From the NCBI GenBank assembly GCA_020846935.1, contig JADLCY010000002.1, positions 1 through 64,000 on the forward strand: 64,000 nucleotides of DNA, given 5' to 3'. Source of the DNA: Gemmatimonadaceae bacterium. GTDB taxonomy: Bacteria; Gemmatimonadota; Gemmatimonadetes; Gemmatimonadales; Gemmatimonadaceae. Shown here piece after piece: positions 35,331 to 43,905 of this stretch. The notes below the pieces were generated by a model. The model was not told the origin of the DNA and did not search any database. It saw nothing but the letters and a program-made list of their open reading frames with translations. The stretch's first letter is position 1. Each line of letters begins with the position of its first letter. The position numbers and the translations under genes are program-made.

Positions 35331-36530
35331 CTACTTCACGACGACGACGCCGACGGTTCCGCTGAAGTCGTCGCGCACCGTGGCCAGATTGCGCGGAACC
35401 GCCATCTCGCGCCGGTCGAGCCGGAGGTTGAGGCGATGCAGTCCCGCGCGCACGTAGTAGTAGCCGCGCCACTCCCCGTTCGGCTGCCTCACCAGCGGCA
35501 CCGGAATCCAGTCGACGAAATCGGCGAGGAGTTCCACCTCGCGCACCCCGGGCGCCCAGACGCGAATCTCGCGGATCTCGAGTGAGTCGAGTGCCGGACC
35601 GATCACGAGCGTGAGCGGTTCCGTCGTCGGCAGCTCGGGGCGCTCCGGCGCGATGGGCACGATGCGCGGTGGCGGGCTCGATCGCAGCGACGGGAACCGA
35701 CCCCCCGGGAGTCGCAGGGCGAGCGCGACGTATCGACCGCCCGGGAGTCCCTGGATCAGATCCACCGGGTAGCTCCCGATACTCGCCGTGCCGTAGAGCC
35801 CTGCGCGGAGCGGCCACGTGGCGGTAAACGTTCCCCATCCGGACGTCGCCTTGTCGGCCTCGCCGAGCCGGACGCCTAACGACACGTCGTATTCGCTGCG
35901 CCCGCGCACCCAGGACACACCGCCCTCGGTGTCGCCCAGGAGGTCGCCGAACTGCAGCTGCATGGGTCGCGTGGTCGCGTGGAGCACGGTACCCGGCTTC
36001 ACCCGCCACCAGCCTCCGGCTTCGCCGATGACCGTGGACCGCCAGCCGACCCCGTCAAAGGTGCGTGCGAGGGCGGCACCGCCACGCACCGCATGATCCC
36101 TGGCGGTGAGGTGGAGACGGACTTCACCGTTGACCTGCAGCGTGGGCATGAACCCCTGTTGCGCGGTCGCACTGCTGTTGAGCGCCAGCTCGCCCCGGAG
36201 GTCGGAGAACCAGCGCCGGAAGATCCCGCCGGGCGCCATCGGCGCCGAGAAGCGCGAGCCAGCCAGGAGGCCCTGCATGCTCCAGCGACCGTCGTCAAAG
36301 AGCGAGAGCAGACCGTTGGCGACCAGGCTCCCGGTGGAGCGCTCGATGACGGCCGTCTCGTTGAGCGTCAGCGCCGTAAAGGTGCGTCCGTTGTCGTAGG
36401 AGACCGTGGCCACGCCGACGTCGCGCGTGCGCTGCGGTACCTGGGCACCGGCCGCTGGCGACCGACTCCCGGCAGCGACAAGGACCAGAAACAGTCGCGC
36501 GGCGGGGGCAAAGGCCCCGCCGCGCAGCAA
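35331..36530 (-). CDS. Exported beta-rich protein with C-terminal CBM48-like domain
   Basis: 399-aa exported protein with a signal peptide ending PAAGAQ. Residues about 30-300 are alternating amphipathic strands with short turns, as in an outer-membrane barrel (e.g. DGRWSMQGLLAGSRFSAP, MPTLQVNGEVRLHL, RSEYDVSLGVRLGEADK). The last 90 residues resemble the glycogen-binding/early-set fold: VREVELLADFVDWIPVPL, GEWRGYYYVRAGLHRLNLRLD. The ADFVDW segment parallels the GDFNDW of the second gene in the operon. The C-terminus VGVVVVK ends abruptly after the domain. Function unknown; carbohydrate binding is inferred. Confidence 0.7.
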   Translation of the reverse strand: MLRGGAFAPAARLFLVLVAAGSRSPAAGAQVPQRTRDVGVATVSYDNGRTFTALTLNETAVIERSTGSLVANGLLSLFDDGRWSMQGLLAGSRFSAPMAPGGIFRRWFSDLRGELALNSSATAQQGFMPTLQVNGEVRLHLTARDHAVRGGAALARTFDGVGWRSTVIGEAGGWWRVKPGTVLHATTRPMQLQFGDLLGDTEGGVSWVRGRSEYDVSLGVRLGEADKATSGWGTFTATWPLRAGLYGTASIGSYPVDLIQGLPGGRYVALALRLPGGRFPSLRSSPPPRIVPIAPERPELPTTEPLTLVIGPALDSLEIREIRVWAPGVREVELLADFVDWIPVPLVRQPNGEWRGYYYVRAGLHRLNLRLDRREMAVPRNLATVRDDFSGTVGVVVVK

Positions 36531-36557
36531 AGGACGCGGAATACGGCGTGGGGGTGC

Positions 36558-37349
36558 TTACGGACGCTGCTTCGGTTTTGGCTTGCCGCGCGGACCGGCC
36601 GGACGCGCTCCGTCGCCCGCTCCGGAGACGTTGGCATTGCCCTGCACCGCGCCCACTGCCTGCGGATTCGCCAGCGGATCAGCCACACGCGACTGACCGC
36701 GCACCGAAGGTAACGCGGAGCCCGGACCGCCGCTATTGCCGCCTCGCTCGGCGAGCACCTGTGCGAGCCCCATGCCGCGCAGCGATGCTGCGGTCGCGGC
36801 CGCTACGCCACCGGCCATGTCCCGCTCGATGTCCTGTCGCAACGTGAGCAGCTGTTCCTCGTTGGCCGACGCCATCACCAGCGTCACCACGCGCGGTGCG
36901 ATGGAATCCGCCGGCACACCCTTGTTGATGAGGTAGCTCACCATGTCGAGCGCGGTCGAGACACGCACCGTGCTCCGCGCGAGGCGAAGGCGTTCGAGTT
37001 CCCGCACATTCACGCCGGCACGCAGCGCATCAGCGCCTGCGGCAATGTCGCGCGCTGTCGAAGACGGACCCAGCGCCGCGCGCGCCCGGCGCAGGTCCAC
37101 CACCAATCCGCGCACGACCTGCACGATGACCTGGCCGTTCGCCTGCTTGCTGGCGCCCTCGAGCGCCTTGTCGATCAGCGGTTCGGTGGGCAGCCCCTCA
37201 CCACGGGCCGCATCAACGACGGCAGACACCGCTTCACGCGTCCGCTCGTCGAGCCGACCCGCCAGACGGGGATCGTCACCGAGCCAGGTGTACGCACTGA
37301 GCGCGGCGACACCGGCCAACAGTGAGAGGGGACGTGTGAAGGCGCGCAT
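36558..37349 (-). CDS. Exported helical protein of the ECF/CBM48 operon
   Basis: 263-aa protein with an N-terminal export signal (LSLLAGVAALSAYTWLG). The central part is Ala/Arg/Val-rich helix with NGQVIVQVVRGLVVDLRRAR, DALRAGVNVRELERLRLAR and ISRALDMVS-like segments (VSTALDMVSYLINKGVPADS). The C-terminus is low-complexity and basic (ARPAGPRGKPKPKQRP). I recognise no family. It lies 3 bp after the regulatory CBM48 gene and 27 bp before the barrel gene, so it is a fixed member of the operon. Confidence 0.75.
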   Translation of the reverse strand: MRAFTRPLSLLAGVAALSAYTWLGDDPRLAGRLDERTREAVSAVVDAARGEGLPTEPLIDKALEGASKQANGQVIVQVVRGLVVDLRRARAALGPSSTARDIAAGADALRAGVNVRELERLRLARSTVRVSTALDMVSYLINKGVPADSIAPRVVTLVMASANEEQLLTLRQDIERDMAGGVAAATAASLRGMGLAQVLAERGGNSGGPGSALPSVRGQSRVADPLANPQAVGAVQGNANVSGAGDGARPAGPRGKPKPKQRP

Positions 37350-37352
37350 GGG

Positions 37353-37964
37353 TTACTGCGGAATCTTGACGGTGACGACGGAGTTCGGCGATCCAAAGTC
37401 GCCCGAAACCATCGGGGCACTCGGGTCGATCGAATGGCGCTTGCCGTCGACAAGGAACTGGTACTCGTGGAGCCCCGGCACCAACGGGATGGTAACGATC
37501 CAGGCGCGATGGGTCGCGTCGTACGTCATGGGCGTCGCGCCGGCGTTCCAATCGTTGAAATCGCCGATCAGCGACACGGTGGTCGCCGTGCTGTCCGAAA
37601 GGATGAACTGCACCGGCTGCGCCTCGGCGGAGCGGTCGATCGGCGCATTGGCGACAGGTTGGAGCTCCATGCCGCTCGTGGCCGCGACCTGCGGAGTCGC
37701 GTCGGACTTGCGAGTCGCAAGGACACCAATCGCAGCGATGCCGGCGAGGGCGGCCGCCGCAGCGAGCCCACCCAGCGGGGCCGGCACGGCGAACGTGCGG
37801 CGATACCAGGGCAACGGCGCCAGGGGCGCACGCCTCGTCGCGATGGAGATGACGTCCGGATCCAGGGCGGCCATGACGCGCTCGTCGAAGCGCGCATCGA
37901 ACCGCACTGGCTCCTTCAGCTCCTTCGCCAGACCATCGATGAATGGATCCTTCTCGTCAATCAC
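37353..37964 (-). CDS. Single-pass protein with extracytoplasmic CBM48-like domain, candidate anti-sigma
   Basis: 203-aa protein. The cytoplasmic N-terminus is about 60 aa (DPFIDGLAKELKEPVRFDA...). One membrane helix covers about 62-82 (LGGLAAAAALAGIAAIGVLA). The outer part, after a linker, is an AMPK-beta/CBM48-type domain with the hallmark GDFNDWN and YQFLVDGKRHSIDPSAP. The position directly behind an ECF sigma gene and the topology suggest an anti-sigma factor sensing a glycan, although no ZAS zinc motif is present. GTG at 37964 has AGGAGG 6 nt upstream and overlaps the sigma stop by 8 bp. Confidence 0.75.
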   Translation of the reverse strand: MIDEKDPFIDGLAKELKEPVRFDARFDERVMAALDPDVISIATRRAPLAPLPWYRRTFAVPAPLGGLAAAAALAGIAAIGVLATRKSDATPQVAATSGMELQPVANAPIDRSAEAQPVQFILSDSTATTVSLIGDFNDWNAGATPMTYDATHRAWIVTIPLVPGLHEYQFLVDGKRHSIDPSAPMVSGDFGSPNSVVTVKIPQ

Positions 37965-38526
37965 CCTGAACCTCCTGCAACAGGACGCGCAGCCGCTCAC
38001 AGGCCCGCTTGACCCGCATCTTCAGCGCCGAGACCCCGACTCCGGTGATCTCCGCAATCTCTTCGTACCCCAGATCCTCCACATGCTTCAGGAGGAACGC
38101 TTCCCGCTGCTCCGGTTCCAGCTTGAGCAGGGCTCGCTGGATCTCTTCGCGCCACGCATTTCGTTCCGCCGGGTGGTCGTGCGACGCGTCGAGGAGCGCA
38201 ACGTCGTCGTGAACGAACGTGCGATCTCGCCGCCCCTTGCGCCCCCCCGCCGTCCGACAACGGTTGGCCAGAATGCGAAACAACCAGGATCCGAACCGCG
38301 CCGGATCATCGCACCTCGCCAACGATCGGTAGGCTCGGACGAAGGCATCCTGCAGCGCCTCCTCCGCATCCTCCCGCGACCCGAGCATCCGCACGGCATA
38401 CCGCCCGAACTGAGCCCGGTACCGCGCCACGAGGGTGGCGTAGGCGGCAGTCTCACCTGCCAACACCCGAGCCACGATCGAAGCGTCGTCGTCGTTCTGA
38501 ATAGGGAGACCCTGCGAAGGCGTCAT
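37957..38526 (-). CDS. ECF RNA polymerase sigma factor
   Basis: 189-aa ECF sigma factor. Region 2 includes YAVRMLGSREDAEEALQDAF and FGSWLFRILANRCR; region 4 includes LEPEQREAFLLKHVEDLGYEE and the helix-turn-helix GVSALKMRVKRACERLR. First gene of a five-gene operon with CBM48-like proteins; it probably controls its own operon. The 194-bp region upstream contains no gene; AT-richer patches (AATTGTGTTG, TTGCGTAAAACG) may hold the promoter but no consensus could be fixed. Confidence 0.94.
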   Translation of the reverse strand: MTPSQGLPIQNDDDASIVARVLAGETAAYATLVARYRAQFGRYAVRMLGSREDAEEALQDAFVRAYRSLARCDDPARFGSWLFRILANRCRTAGGRKGRRDRTFVHDDVALLDASHDHPAERNAWREEIQRALLKLEPEQREAFLLKHVEDLGYEEIAEITGVGVSALKMRVKRACERLRVLLQEVQGD

Positions 38527-38720
38527 TGGTCAACGTCGCAACACAATTGGCGAGCGGAGCCGTGAGGCAGAACTTGCGTAAAACGAAGCAAATACACGGC
38601 TTACGGACAGTGACGCGGGTCACGTTATTGGAGCAGGCCCAAGGGCCAACTGGCAGGTTCACGTTGCCGAGGGGACGCTATTCGGTTGGCGCCCGTCACC
38701 AGACACCGAGCGGCCTCTCG

Positions 38721-40964
38721 CTAACCCCTGGGACCGACTACCCACTCCCGACTGATGGAATCTGGTCCATGCCCACGGTAGAAGCGCTCGCCCTTCCTTG
38801 CCATTTGTACCAGCAGCTCGCACGGCAGGAATCGCCCGGGATAACGGAACTCCAGGTCCTCGAGGTGCTGAACGATCGACGCCGGTCCGATCGTGTCGAT
38901 GTAGCGGAAGGGGCCGCCACGCATGGGCGGGAACCCGATTCCGAACACCGCACCCACGTCACCATCCCGCGGGCTGCGGATGATGCCCTCCTCCAGACAC
39001 CTCGCGGCCTCGTTCACCATCACGAGGGAAAGCTGGCGCTGGATGTCAGCGATCGGCACCTCGTGGCGCTGGGCGCCCGTCGGCAACAGCGCGTACACCG
39101 TGGTGTCGACGTCACCCTTCGCTCCGGCCTCGTCGTAGTGATAGAAGCCTGACTTTCCCTTGCGACCGAGTCGACCGGCCTCGATCACGGCGCGCAGGGA
39201 CTGCGATGGGGCCAGTCGGTCGCCAAAGGCCGCATGAAAGATCGCCCCCGACTTGCCGGCGATGTCGAGCCCCACTTCGTCCAGCAGCGTGATCGGACCA
39301 ACGGGGAAGCCGAAGGCGAGCATCGCCTCGTCGATCGCCTCGATCCTCGCGCCGATATCGAGCAGGCGACCGGCTTCATTGATGTATGGCGACAGGATCC
39401 TGTTGACATAGAACCCGGGCGAGTCGTGCACGACGATCACGGTCTTCCCCAGCGTGCGGCCGAACGCCACCGTACTCGCGATCACGCCTGGCGCGGTCTG
39501 CGGGGTGATGATCACTTCGAGCAGCGGCATCTTGTGCACCGGCGAGAAGAAGTGCATCCCGATCACGCGCTCGGGACGCACCGACGCCTCGGCGATGCGG
39601 CCGATCGGCAGGGTACTCGTGTTCGACGCGATGATCGCGTGCGCCGGGACGATGGCCTCAACCTCGCGAACGACCTTGTGCTTGGTGTCGAGATCCTCGA
39701 AGACGGCCTCGATGATCAGGTCAGTTCCGCCAAAGCCCGTGTAGTCGATCGTGCCGCCGACGAGGAGCATCTGGTCGTCGAACTGCTGGCGGGTGATGTG
39801 GCGCTTCACCAGGCGTTCCTGCAGCACGTCGCGCACCGCGGCCAGGCCCTTGCCCACCCGTTCCAGTCCGGCGTCCTTGAGCCGCACGGGAATCCCGGCC
39901 TGCGCCGCGACGGCCGCGATCCCTGACCCCATGAACCCGGCGCCGAGCACGCCTAACGCGTTCACGTCATGCGCCACGGCGACCGCACTCGCGCCGTCCG
40001 GCGCCCGCACGCCGTTGTCCTTGCGGAGCGCCGTCGTGGCGAAGAACAGGAAGATCAGCTCTCTGGAGGCGGGCGTCTCCGCCATCTCCCCGAACAGCCG
40101 CGCCTCTTCGGCGAATCCGCGCTCCCGACCCTGGTAGCCCGCCGCCACGGCGTCGATGGCGGCGAGCGGAGCCGGGTACAGGCCCCGCGTCTTCTTCATC
40201 GTGACCTCGCGCGCCCGACGCAGCACGATGGAGCGGCCGATGGGGTTGTCATCGAGCAGCAGGCTGCGCGCCGAGCGCGAACGCGCGCTGGCGTTGCGCC
40301 GACGCTGGCCGGCCGCGAGCTCGCCCGCGCGTTGCACGGCAATCGTCCGCAGAATCGCGGGATGCACGAGGTCGTGGACCAGGCCGAGTTGTGCCGCCTT
40401 TTTCGCGCGCACGTTCTTGCCCGTGAGGATCATGTCCAGGGCGGCCTGCAGACCGATCGTCCGCGGCAACCGCTGGGTACCCCCGGCGCCCGGAACCAGC
40501 CCGAGCTGCACCTCGGGCAGGGCGAGCACCGTTTTCGGGTGGTCGGTCGCCACGCGCCACGCACACGCGAGCGCCATTTCGAGCCCGCCGCCGAGACAGG
40601 CCCCGTGGATGGCGGCCACGACGGGGAGCCGCCCGCGTTCCAGGCGTGCCAGCATCGCATGGCCCTCGCTCGAAGCCGCACTCGCCTGCGCCCCGGTCGT
40701 CCACTGCACAAACTCCTCGATGTCGGCGCCGGCGATGAACGAATCGGGCTTCCCGCTGAGGATGACCGCGGCCTGCACTCGCGGATCCGCCTCGAGTCGG
40801 TCGAGCAGCGCCATGAACTCGTCCTTCACCGCGCGCGAGAACTTGTTCACCGGCTCGCCGGGGAGGTCGAACGTGATGACGGCGATACCGTTCTCGTGCA
40901 CGACCTGCAGGGCCGGTGGCATCCGGAGCGCGTGAGGGGAAGGCGAATGCCGCTCGTCAGGCAC
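38721..40964 (-). CDS. fadJ: Fatty-acid oxidation multifunctional enzyme (enoyl-CoA hydratase / 3-hydroxyacyl-CoA dehydrogenase)
   Basis: 747-aa bifunctional beta-oxidation enzyme. The N-terminal crotonase domain (1-270) has SGKPDSFIAGADI and IHGACLGGGLEMALAC, with the catalytic Glu in LPEVQLGLVPGAGGTQRLPR. The NAD-binding domain begins about 320 with LGVLGAGFMGSGIA. MHFFSPVHKMPLLEVI and the SPGFYVNRIL segment mark the 3-hydroxyacyl-CoA dehydrogenase. The GTG at 40964 overlaps the thiolase stop; the ATG at 40922 is equally plausible. Positions 39836-39912 are the source of the 77-bp duplicated fragment. Confidence 0.94.
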   Translation of the reverse strand: MPDERHSPSPHALRMPPALQVVHENGIAVITFDLPGEPVNKFSRAVKDEFMALLDRLEADPRVQAAVILSGKPDSFIAGADIEEFVQWTTGAQASAASSEGHAMLARLERGRLPVVAAIHGACLGGGLEMALACAWRVATDHPKTVLALPEVQLGLVPGAGGTQRLPRTIGLQAALDMILTGKNVRAKKAAQLGLVHDLVHPAILRTIAVQRAGELAAGQRRRNASARSRSARSLLLDDNPIGRSIVLRRAREVTMKKTRGLYPAPLAAIDAVAAGYQGRERGFAEEARLFGEMAETPASRELIFLFFATTALRKDNGVRAPDGASAVAVAHDVNALGVLGAGFMGSGIAAVAAQAGIPVRLKDAGLERVGKGLAAVRDVLQERLVKRHITRQQFDDQMLLVGGTIDYTGFGGTDLIIEAVFEDLDTKHKVVREVEAIVPAHAIIASNTSTLPIGRIAEASVRPERVIGMHFFSPVHKMPLLEVIITPQTAPGVIASTVAFGRTLGKTVIVVHDSPGFYVNRILSPYINEAGRLLDIGARIEAIDEAMLAFGFPVGPITLLDEVGLDIAGKSGAIFHAAFGDRLAPSQSLRAVIEAGRLGRKGKSGFYHYDEAGAKGDVDTTVYALLPTGAQRHEVPIADIQRQLSLVMVNEAARCLEEGIIRSPRDGDVGAVFGIGFPPMRGGPFRYIDTIGPASIVQHLEDLEFRYPGRFLPCELLVQMARKGERFYRGHGPDSISREWVVGPRG
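39836..39912 (-). repeat. Source copy of the 77-bp duplicated segment, inside fadJ
   Basis: Identical to 14937-15013. Here it is part of an intact reading frame and encodes the start of the NAD-binding fold of FadJ, so this is the ancestral copy. A GCCTAACG octamer lies 39 bp beyond it (39951). Confidence 0.95.
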
Positions 40965-42249
40965 GTTCAACGACCATGGCAAAGCCCAGTCCTCCCGCGG
41001 CGCACACAGTCATCAGTCCGAACTGGCCGCCACGACGCGTGAGTTCGTTGCAGAGGGTCGTGGTGATGCGGGCGCCGGTCGCCCCGAACGGATGCCCGAT
41101 CGCCACCGATCCGCCCATCACGTTCAGTCGGGACCGATCCACTTCGCCCACCGGGGACGAAAAACCCGCACGTTCGGCCCACGATCTCGACGCGAGCCCC
41201 CGGAGGTTGCACAGCACCTGCGCGCTGAACGCCTCGTGCATCTCCACGAGATCGATGTCGGCGAGCGTGAGCCCGGCGCGCTGCAGCGCCACCGGCGCGG
41301 CGAGCACCGGCGCCATGAGCAGCTGCTCCCCGGGATCGAGTGCGGCGTATGCGTACGAGCGAATGAATGCCAGCGGCGAGAAACCGAGGGTCCGTGCACG
41401 CTCCTCGCTCATGAGCAACACCGCCGCCGCCCCGTCGGTAAGCGGCGAAGCGTTGCCAGCCGTGACGGTACCATAACGTCGGTCGAAGACCGGTTTGAGC
41501 GCGGCAAGCTGTTCGAGGCTCGTGTCTTCGCGAATGCCGTTGTCGCTCGCCACGGGCGTGAACGCGGGTGGCACCCACATCGGCGCGATCTCGGCGGTGA
41601 GCCGTCCGTCGACCGTGCCCGCGTGTGCCATTCGATGCGAGCGCAGCGCGAACTGATCCTGCTCGTCGCGCGTGATCCCGTTGATCTTTGCCATCTTCTC
41701 CGCAGACTGCCCCATCGTCTCGCCCGTCGTGGGTTCGGCAATGGCCGGCGTCACCGGCACCAGGTCGCGCGGGCGGAGGCGTGCCAGCGCGCGCATTCGT
41801 GCAGCAAGCGTGCGCGCCCGGGACGCGGCCACGAGCGCATCCGAAAAGCCGCGCGAGTGCAGGATCGGGACGTTCGACAGCGACTCCGCGCCGCCGGCGA
41901 TGGCCACGTCCGCATGGCCAAGCACGATCTGGTCCGCGGCGTCCGTGATGGCCTGGTTGGCCGACGCGCACGCGCGGGAGACACTGTGCGCCTGCACCCC
42001 CTTGGGGAGCAGGGGAATCAGCGACACTTCGCGCGCGATGTTCGGAGCCTGCACCGAGGGGACAACCGTCCCGAACACCAGCAGCTCAATCAGGTCCGCG
42101 TCGACGCCCGAGCGGCGCAAGAGCTCTGCGACGCACTGACGACCAAGCTCGATCGCCGAGAGCGACCTGAGGATGGAACCCGACTTTGCGAACGGCGTCC
42201 TGACGCCGGCGACGATTGCCACGCGTCGCCCGTTTCCGTAGGGGGCCAT
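40957..42249 (-). CDS. fadI: Acetyl-CoA C-acyltransferase (thiolase)
   Basis: 430-aa thiolase that cleaves 3-ketoacyl-CoA. The nucleophilic Cys is in SVSRACASANQAI, the His in EMHEAFSAQ, and the second active-site Cys in TVCAAGGLGFAM. NVMGGSVAIGHPFGATGAR is the conserved CoA/His loop. With the overlapping fadJ gene it forms the trifunctional-type complex. The start was set at the second Met (42249, MAPYGNGRRVAI), close to family N-termini; an ATG four codons upstream is possible. Confidence 0.95.
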   Translation of the reverse strand: MAPYGNGRRVAIVAGVRTPFAKSGSILRSLSAIELGRQCVAELLRRSGVDADLIELLVFGTVVPSVQAPNIAREVSLIPLLPKGVQAHSVSRACASANQAITDAADQIVLGHADVAIAGGAESLSNVPILHSRGFSDALVAASRARTLAARMRALARLRPRDLVPVTPAIAEPTTGETMGQSAEKMAKINGITRDEQDQFALRSHRMAHAGTVDGRLTAEIAPMWVPPAFTPVASDNGIREDTSLEQLAALKPVFDRRYGTVTAGNASPLTDGAAAVLLMSEERARTLGFSPLAFIRSYAYAALDPGEQLLMAPVLAAPVALQRAGLTLADIDLVEMHEAFSAQVLCNLRGLASRSWAERAGFSSPVGEVDRSRLNVMGGSVAIGHPFGATGARITTTLCNELTRRGGQFGLMTVCAAGGLGFAMVVERA

Positions 42250-42262
42250 GCGCCGAAACATA

Positions 42263-42290
42263 CAGGCCCTCGCCTGAACGCGAGGGCCTG
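42263..42290. terminator. Hairpin upstream of fadI
   Basis: Perfect 10-bp stem CAGGCCCTCG/CGAGGGCCTG with an 8-nt loop. It lies between the stop of the gene at 42318 and the fadI start, both minus strand, so it probably ends the upstream transcript. The T-run is weak (TATGTTTC on the minus strand). Confidence 0.6.
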
Positions 42291-42317
42291 TGAAAAACGT
42301 GGGGCCGTGTCGGGGAA

Positions 42318-42938
42318 CTACCGGATCAACGTCTTGACCGCGGCCACGAGGCGCCGCGCATCGGCCTCGTTGAACTGTTCGAGGAGCGTTCGATCGTTGT
42401 CGCCCTTGAGCTGCTCGAGCTTGATGAGCCCCGGACCATCGCCGTGCTTGTACCTGACGACGATGCGCTTGTCGCGGTACTCGATGTCACGAATCTCCGA
42501 CACCGGCACCACGATCTCCTTCTGCATCAGTTTGTTCACGCTCGAGCGGACGACGTCTTCGATCATCGCCCCGACGTTGCCATGGCTCTCGTTCTCCATG
42601 CCGCGCTTCATCGCCGAGTCCACGTGTTCGCGAAGCGAGTCGGAAAGGCCAGCGACGAGATTGTTGTCGCGCAGGGAGAGAAAGGCAGCCCGATTGTTCG
42701 TGAAGATGCGAACCTGATGTGCGTCATCACGGGCGAGCGACACGGACGTGACGGGTGTCGAGGGGGCCAGGGGAACCTCAGGCGGTTCCGGCGGCTCGGG
42801 AGCTTCGGGAGCTTCGGGAGCTTCGCTCACGATGACACGCTCGTGCCGATCGCCGCGAAAGGCCTGGCCAATCTTGTAGACCCCGAGAACGCCGGTGAGG
42901 ACCACGGCGAACACGAAGAGCTTGGTGATGAAGCGCAT
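42318..42938 (-). CDS. Membrane-anchored protein with Glu/Pro repeat linker
   Basis: 206-aa protein with a single N-terminal membrane helix (LFVFAVVLTGVLGVYKIG). A Glu-Ala-Pro/Glu-Pro-Pro repeat follows (residues about 39-56), encoded partly by three exact 9-bp repeats (42798-42824). The C-terminal 130 residues form a mixed alpha/beta domain (NNRAAFLSLRDNNLVAGLSD, RDIEYRDKRIVVRYKHGDG) that I cannot assign. The rigid acidic linker suggests a periplasmic domain held away from the membrane. Confidence 0.7.
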   Translation of the reverse strand: MRFITKLFVFAVVLTGVLGVYKIGQAFRGDRHERVIVSEAPEAPEAPEPPEPPEVPLAPSTPVTSVSLARDDAHQVRIFTNNRAAFLSLRDNNLVAGLSDSLREHVDSAMKRGMENESHGNVGAMIEDVVRSSVNKLMQKEIVVPVSEIRDIEYRDKRIVVRYKHGDGPGLIKLEQLKGDNDRTLLEQFNEADARRLVAAVKTLIR

Positions 42939-43099
42939 AAGGCCTCGTGAGCGGGAAGGTCAGAGGGCGCCGACCCAGGTCAGCGCCCCTTGTCCTACGG
43001 TCCCTTGTACGACGGAGTGTCAGCCCAGGCTTCACGCGCTCGCCCCATCCGTCCAGCGGTCACCGGCGCGCCCGTACCCTCCCATCCCGTCCGTCGGAC

Positions 43100-43831
43100 T
43101 CAGCGGATGGAGAACCTGCTCGAGTAGACCATGACCACACCAAACCGGCTGTTGTCGAAACGACGGGTGTCCATCACCGTCGTCCCGAGCTCATTGCCGC
43201 GAATCGCCAGGACGGCCTCGACATCGGTGAGAAAGATCTGGTCGGGGCGCAGGTTCACCGGAAGCTCATCGAGGAAGAGCTGCCCGCAGTAGCCTTGTCC
43301 CGAGAACCGGACGCAGCCGCTTCCCGTCCCGTTGGGCATGCTCACACCCAGCAGGCGCCCGGTCCGGATCAGGTCGGCGAGGGTGATGTTGCGCTCGCGA
43401 AGTACGGCGAGCGAGTCCGGCCCGATCCAGCGCGACATGCCGGACATCGCTGACGCGCCAAACACGCGGCGCAGGCTCTCGTTGAGCGACTCCTTGACCC
43501 CCATCTCGGCCTGGCGTCCGGTAAGGAACACCGTATCGGTGAGCACTTCCCCTTCGGGGAGTTCGAAGGCTTCGGTGGTCATGGGGAGGAAGCCCTTGCG
43601 CCGCACCATCAGCGTGTACTTCCCGGGCTTGTCCGCCTTGACGGCGAATCCGCCAAAGACATCGGTGGTCGCCGTGTCCACCAGCGCGTCGCGCTTGCCG
43701 AGGAGGGCGACCTGAGCGCGCTGCGCCGCCACTTTACCTGCCCCGACAACGACGATGCCTTCAAAACGCTGGGCGGCCAGAGGGCCGGCGAGGGCGAGTG
43801 ACGCCGCGACGGCCAGTGAGATCGTGCGCAT
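43100..43831 (-). CDS. Secreted carboxypeptidase-regulatory-like/TonB-plug-like protein without barrel
   Basis: 243-aa exported protein (signal AVAASLALAGPLAAQ). Residues about 25-100 form a carboxypeptidase-regulatory-like beta sandwich: DVFGGFAVKADKPGKYTLMV and RRKGFLPM. The C-terminal part resembles a TonB receptor plug: CGQLFLDELPVNLRPDQIFLTDVEAVLAIRG followed by RFGVVMVYSSR. No beta-barrel follows, so it cannot be a normal receptor. The partner and role are unknown; it may dock to SusC/TonB-type systems or be a repurposed binding module. Confidence 0.7.
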   Translation of the reverse strand: MRTISLAVAASLALAGPLAAQRFEGIVVVGAGKVAAQRAQVALLGKRDALVDTATTDVFGGFAVKADKPGKYTLMVRRKGFLPMTTEAFELPEGEVLTDTVFLTGRQAEMGVKESLNESLRRVFGASAMSGMSRWIGPDSLAVLRERNITLADLIRTGRLLGVSMPNGTGSGCVRFSGQGYCGQLFLDELPVNLRPDQIFLTDVEAVLAIRGNELGTTVMDTRRFDNSRFGVVMVYSSRFSIR

Positions 43832-43905
43832 CTTGTCCGGTCCGTTGTTCGTGTACGGTGATACACCATACCCGGGCCGAGCCCTACGGTTGCCGGGCGT
43901 CGCCC

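Noticed and set aside
42798-42824. Three 9-bp tandem repeats as a possible CRISPR or mobile-element repeat
   Set aside because: They encode an in-frame Glu-Ala-Pro linker of a membrane protein and have no spacers.
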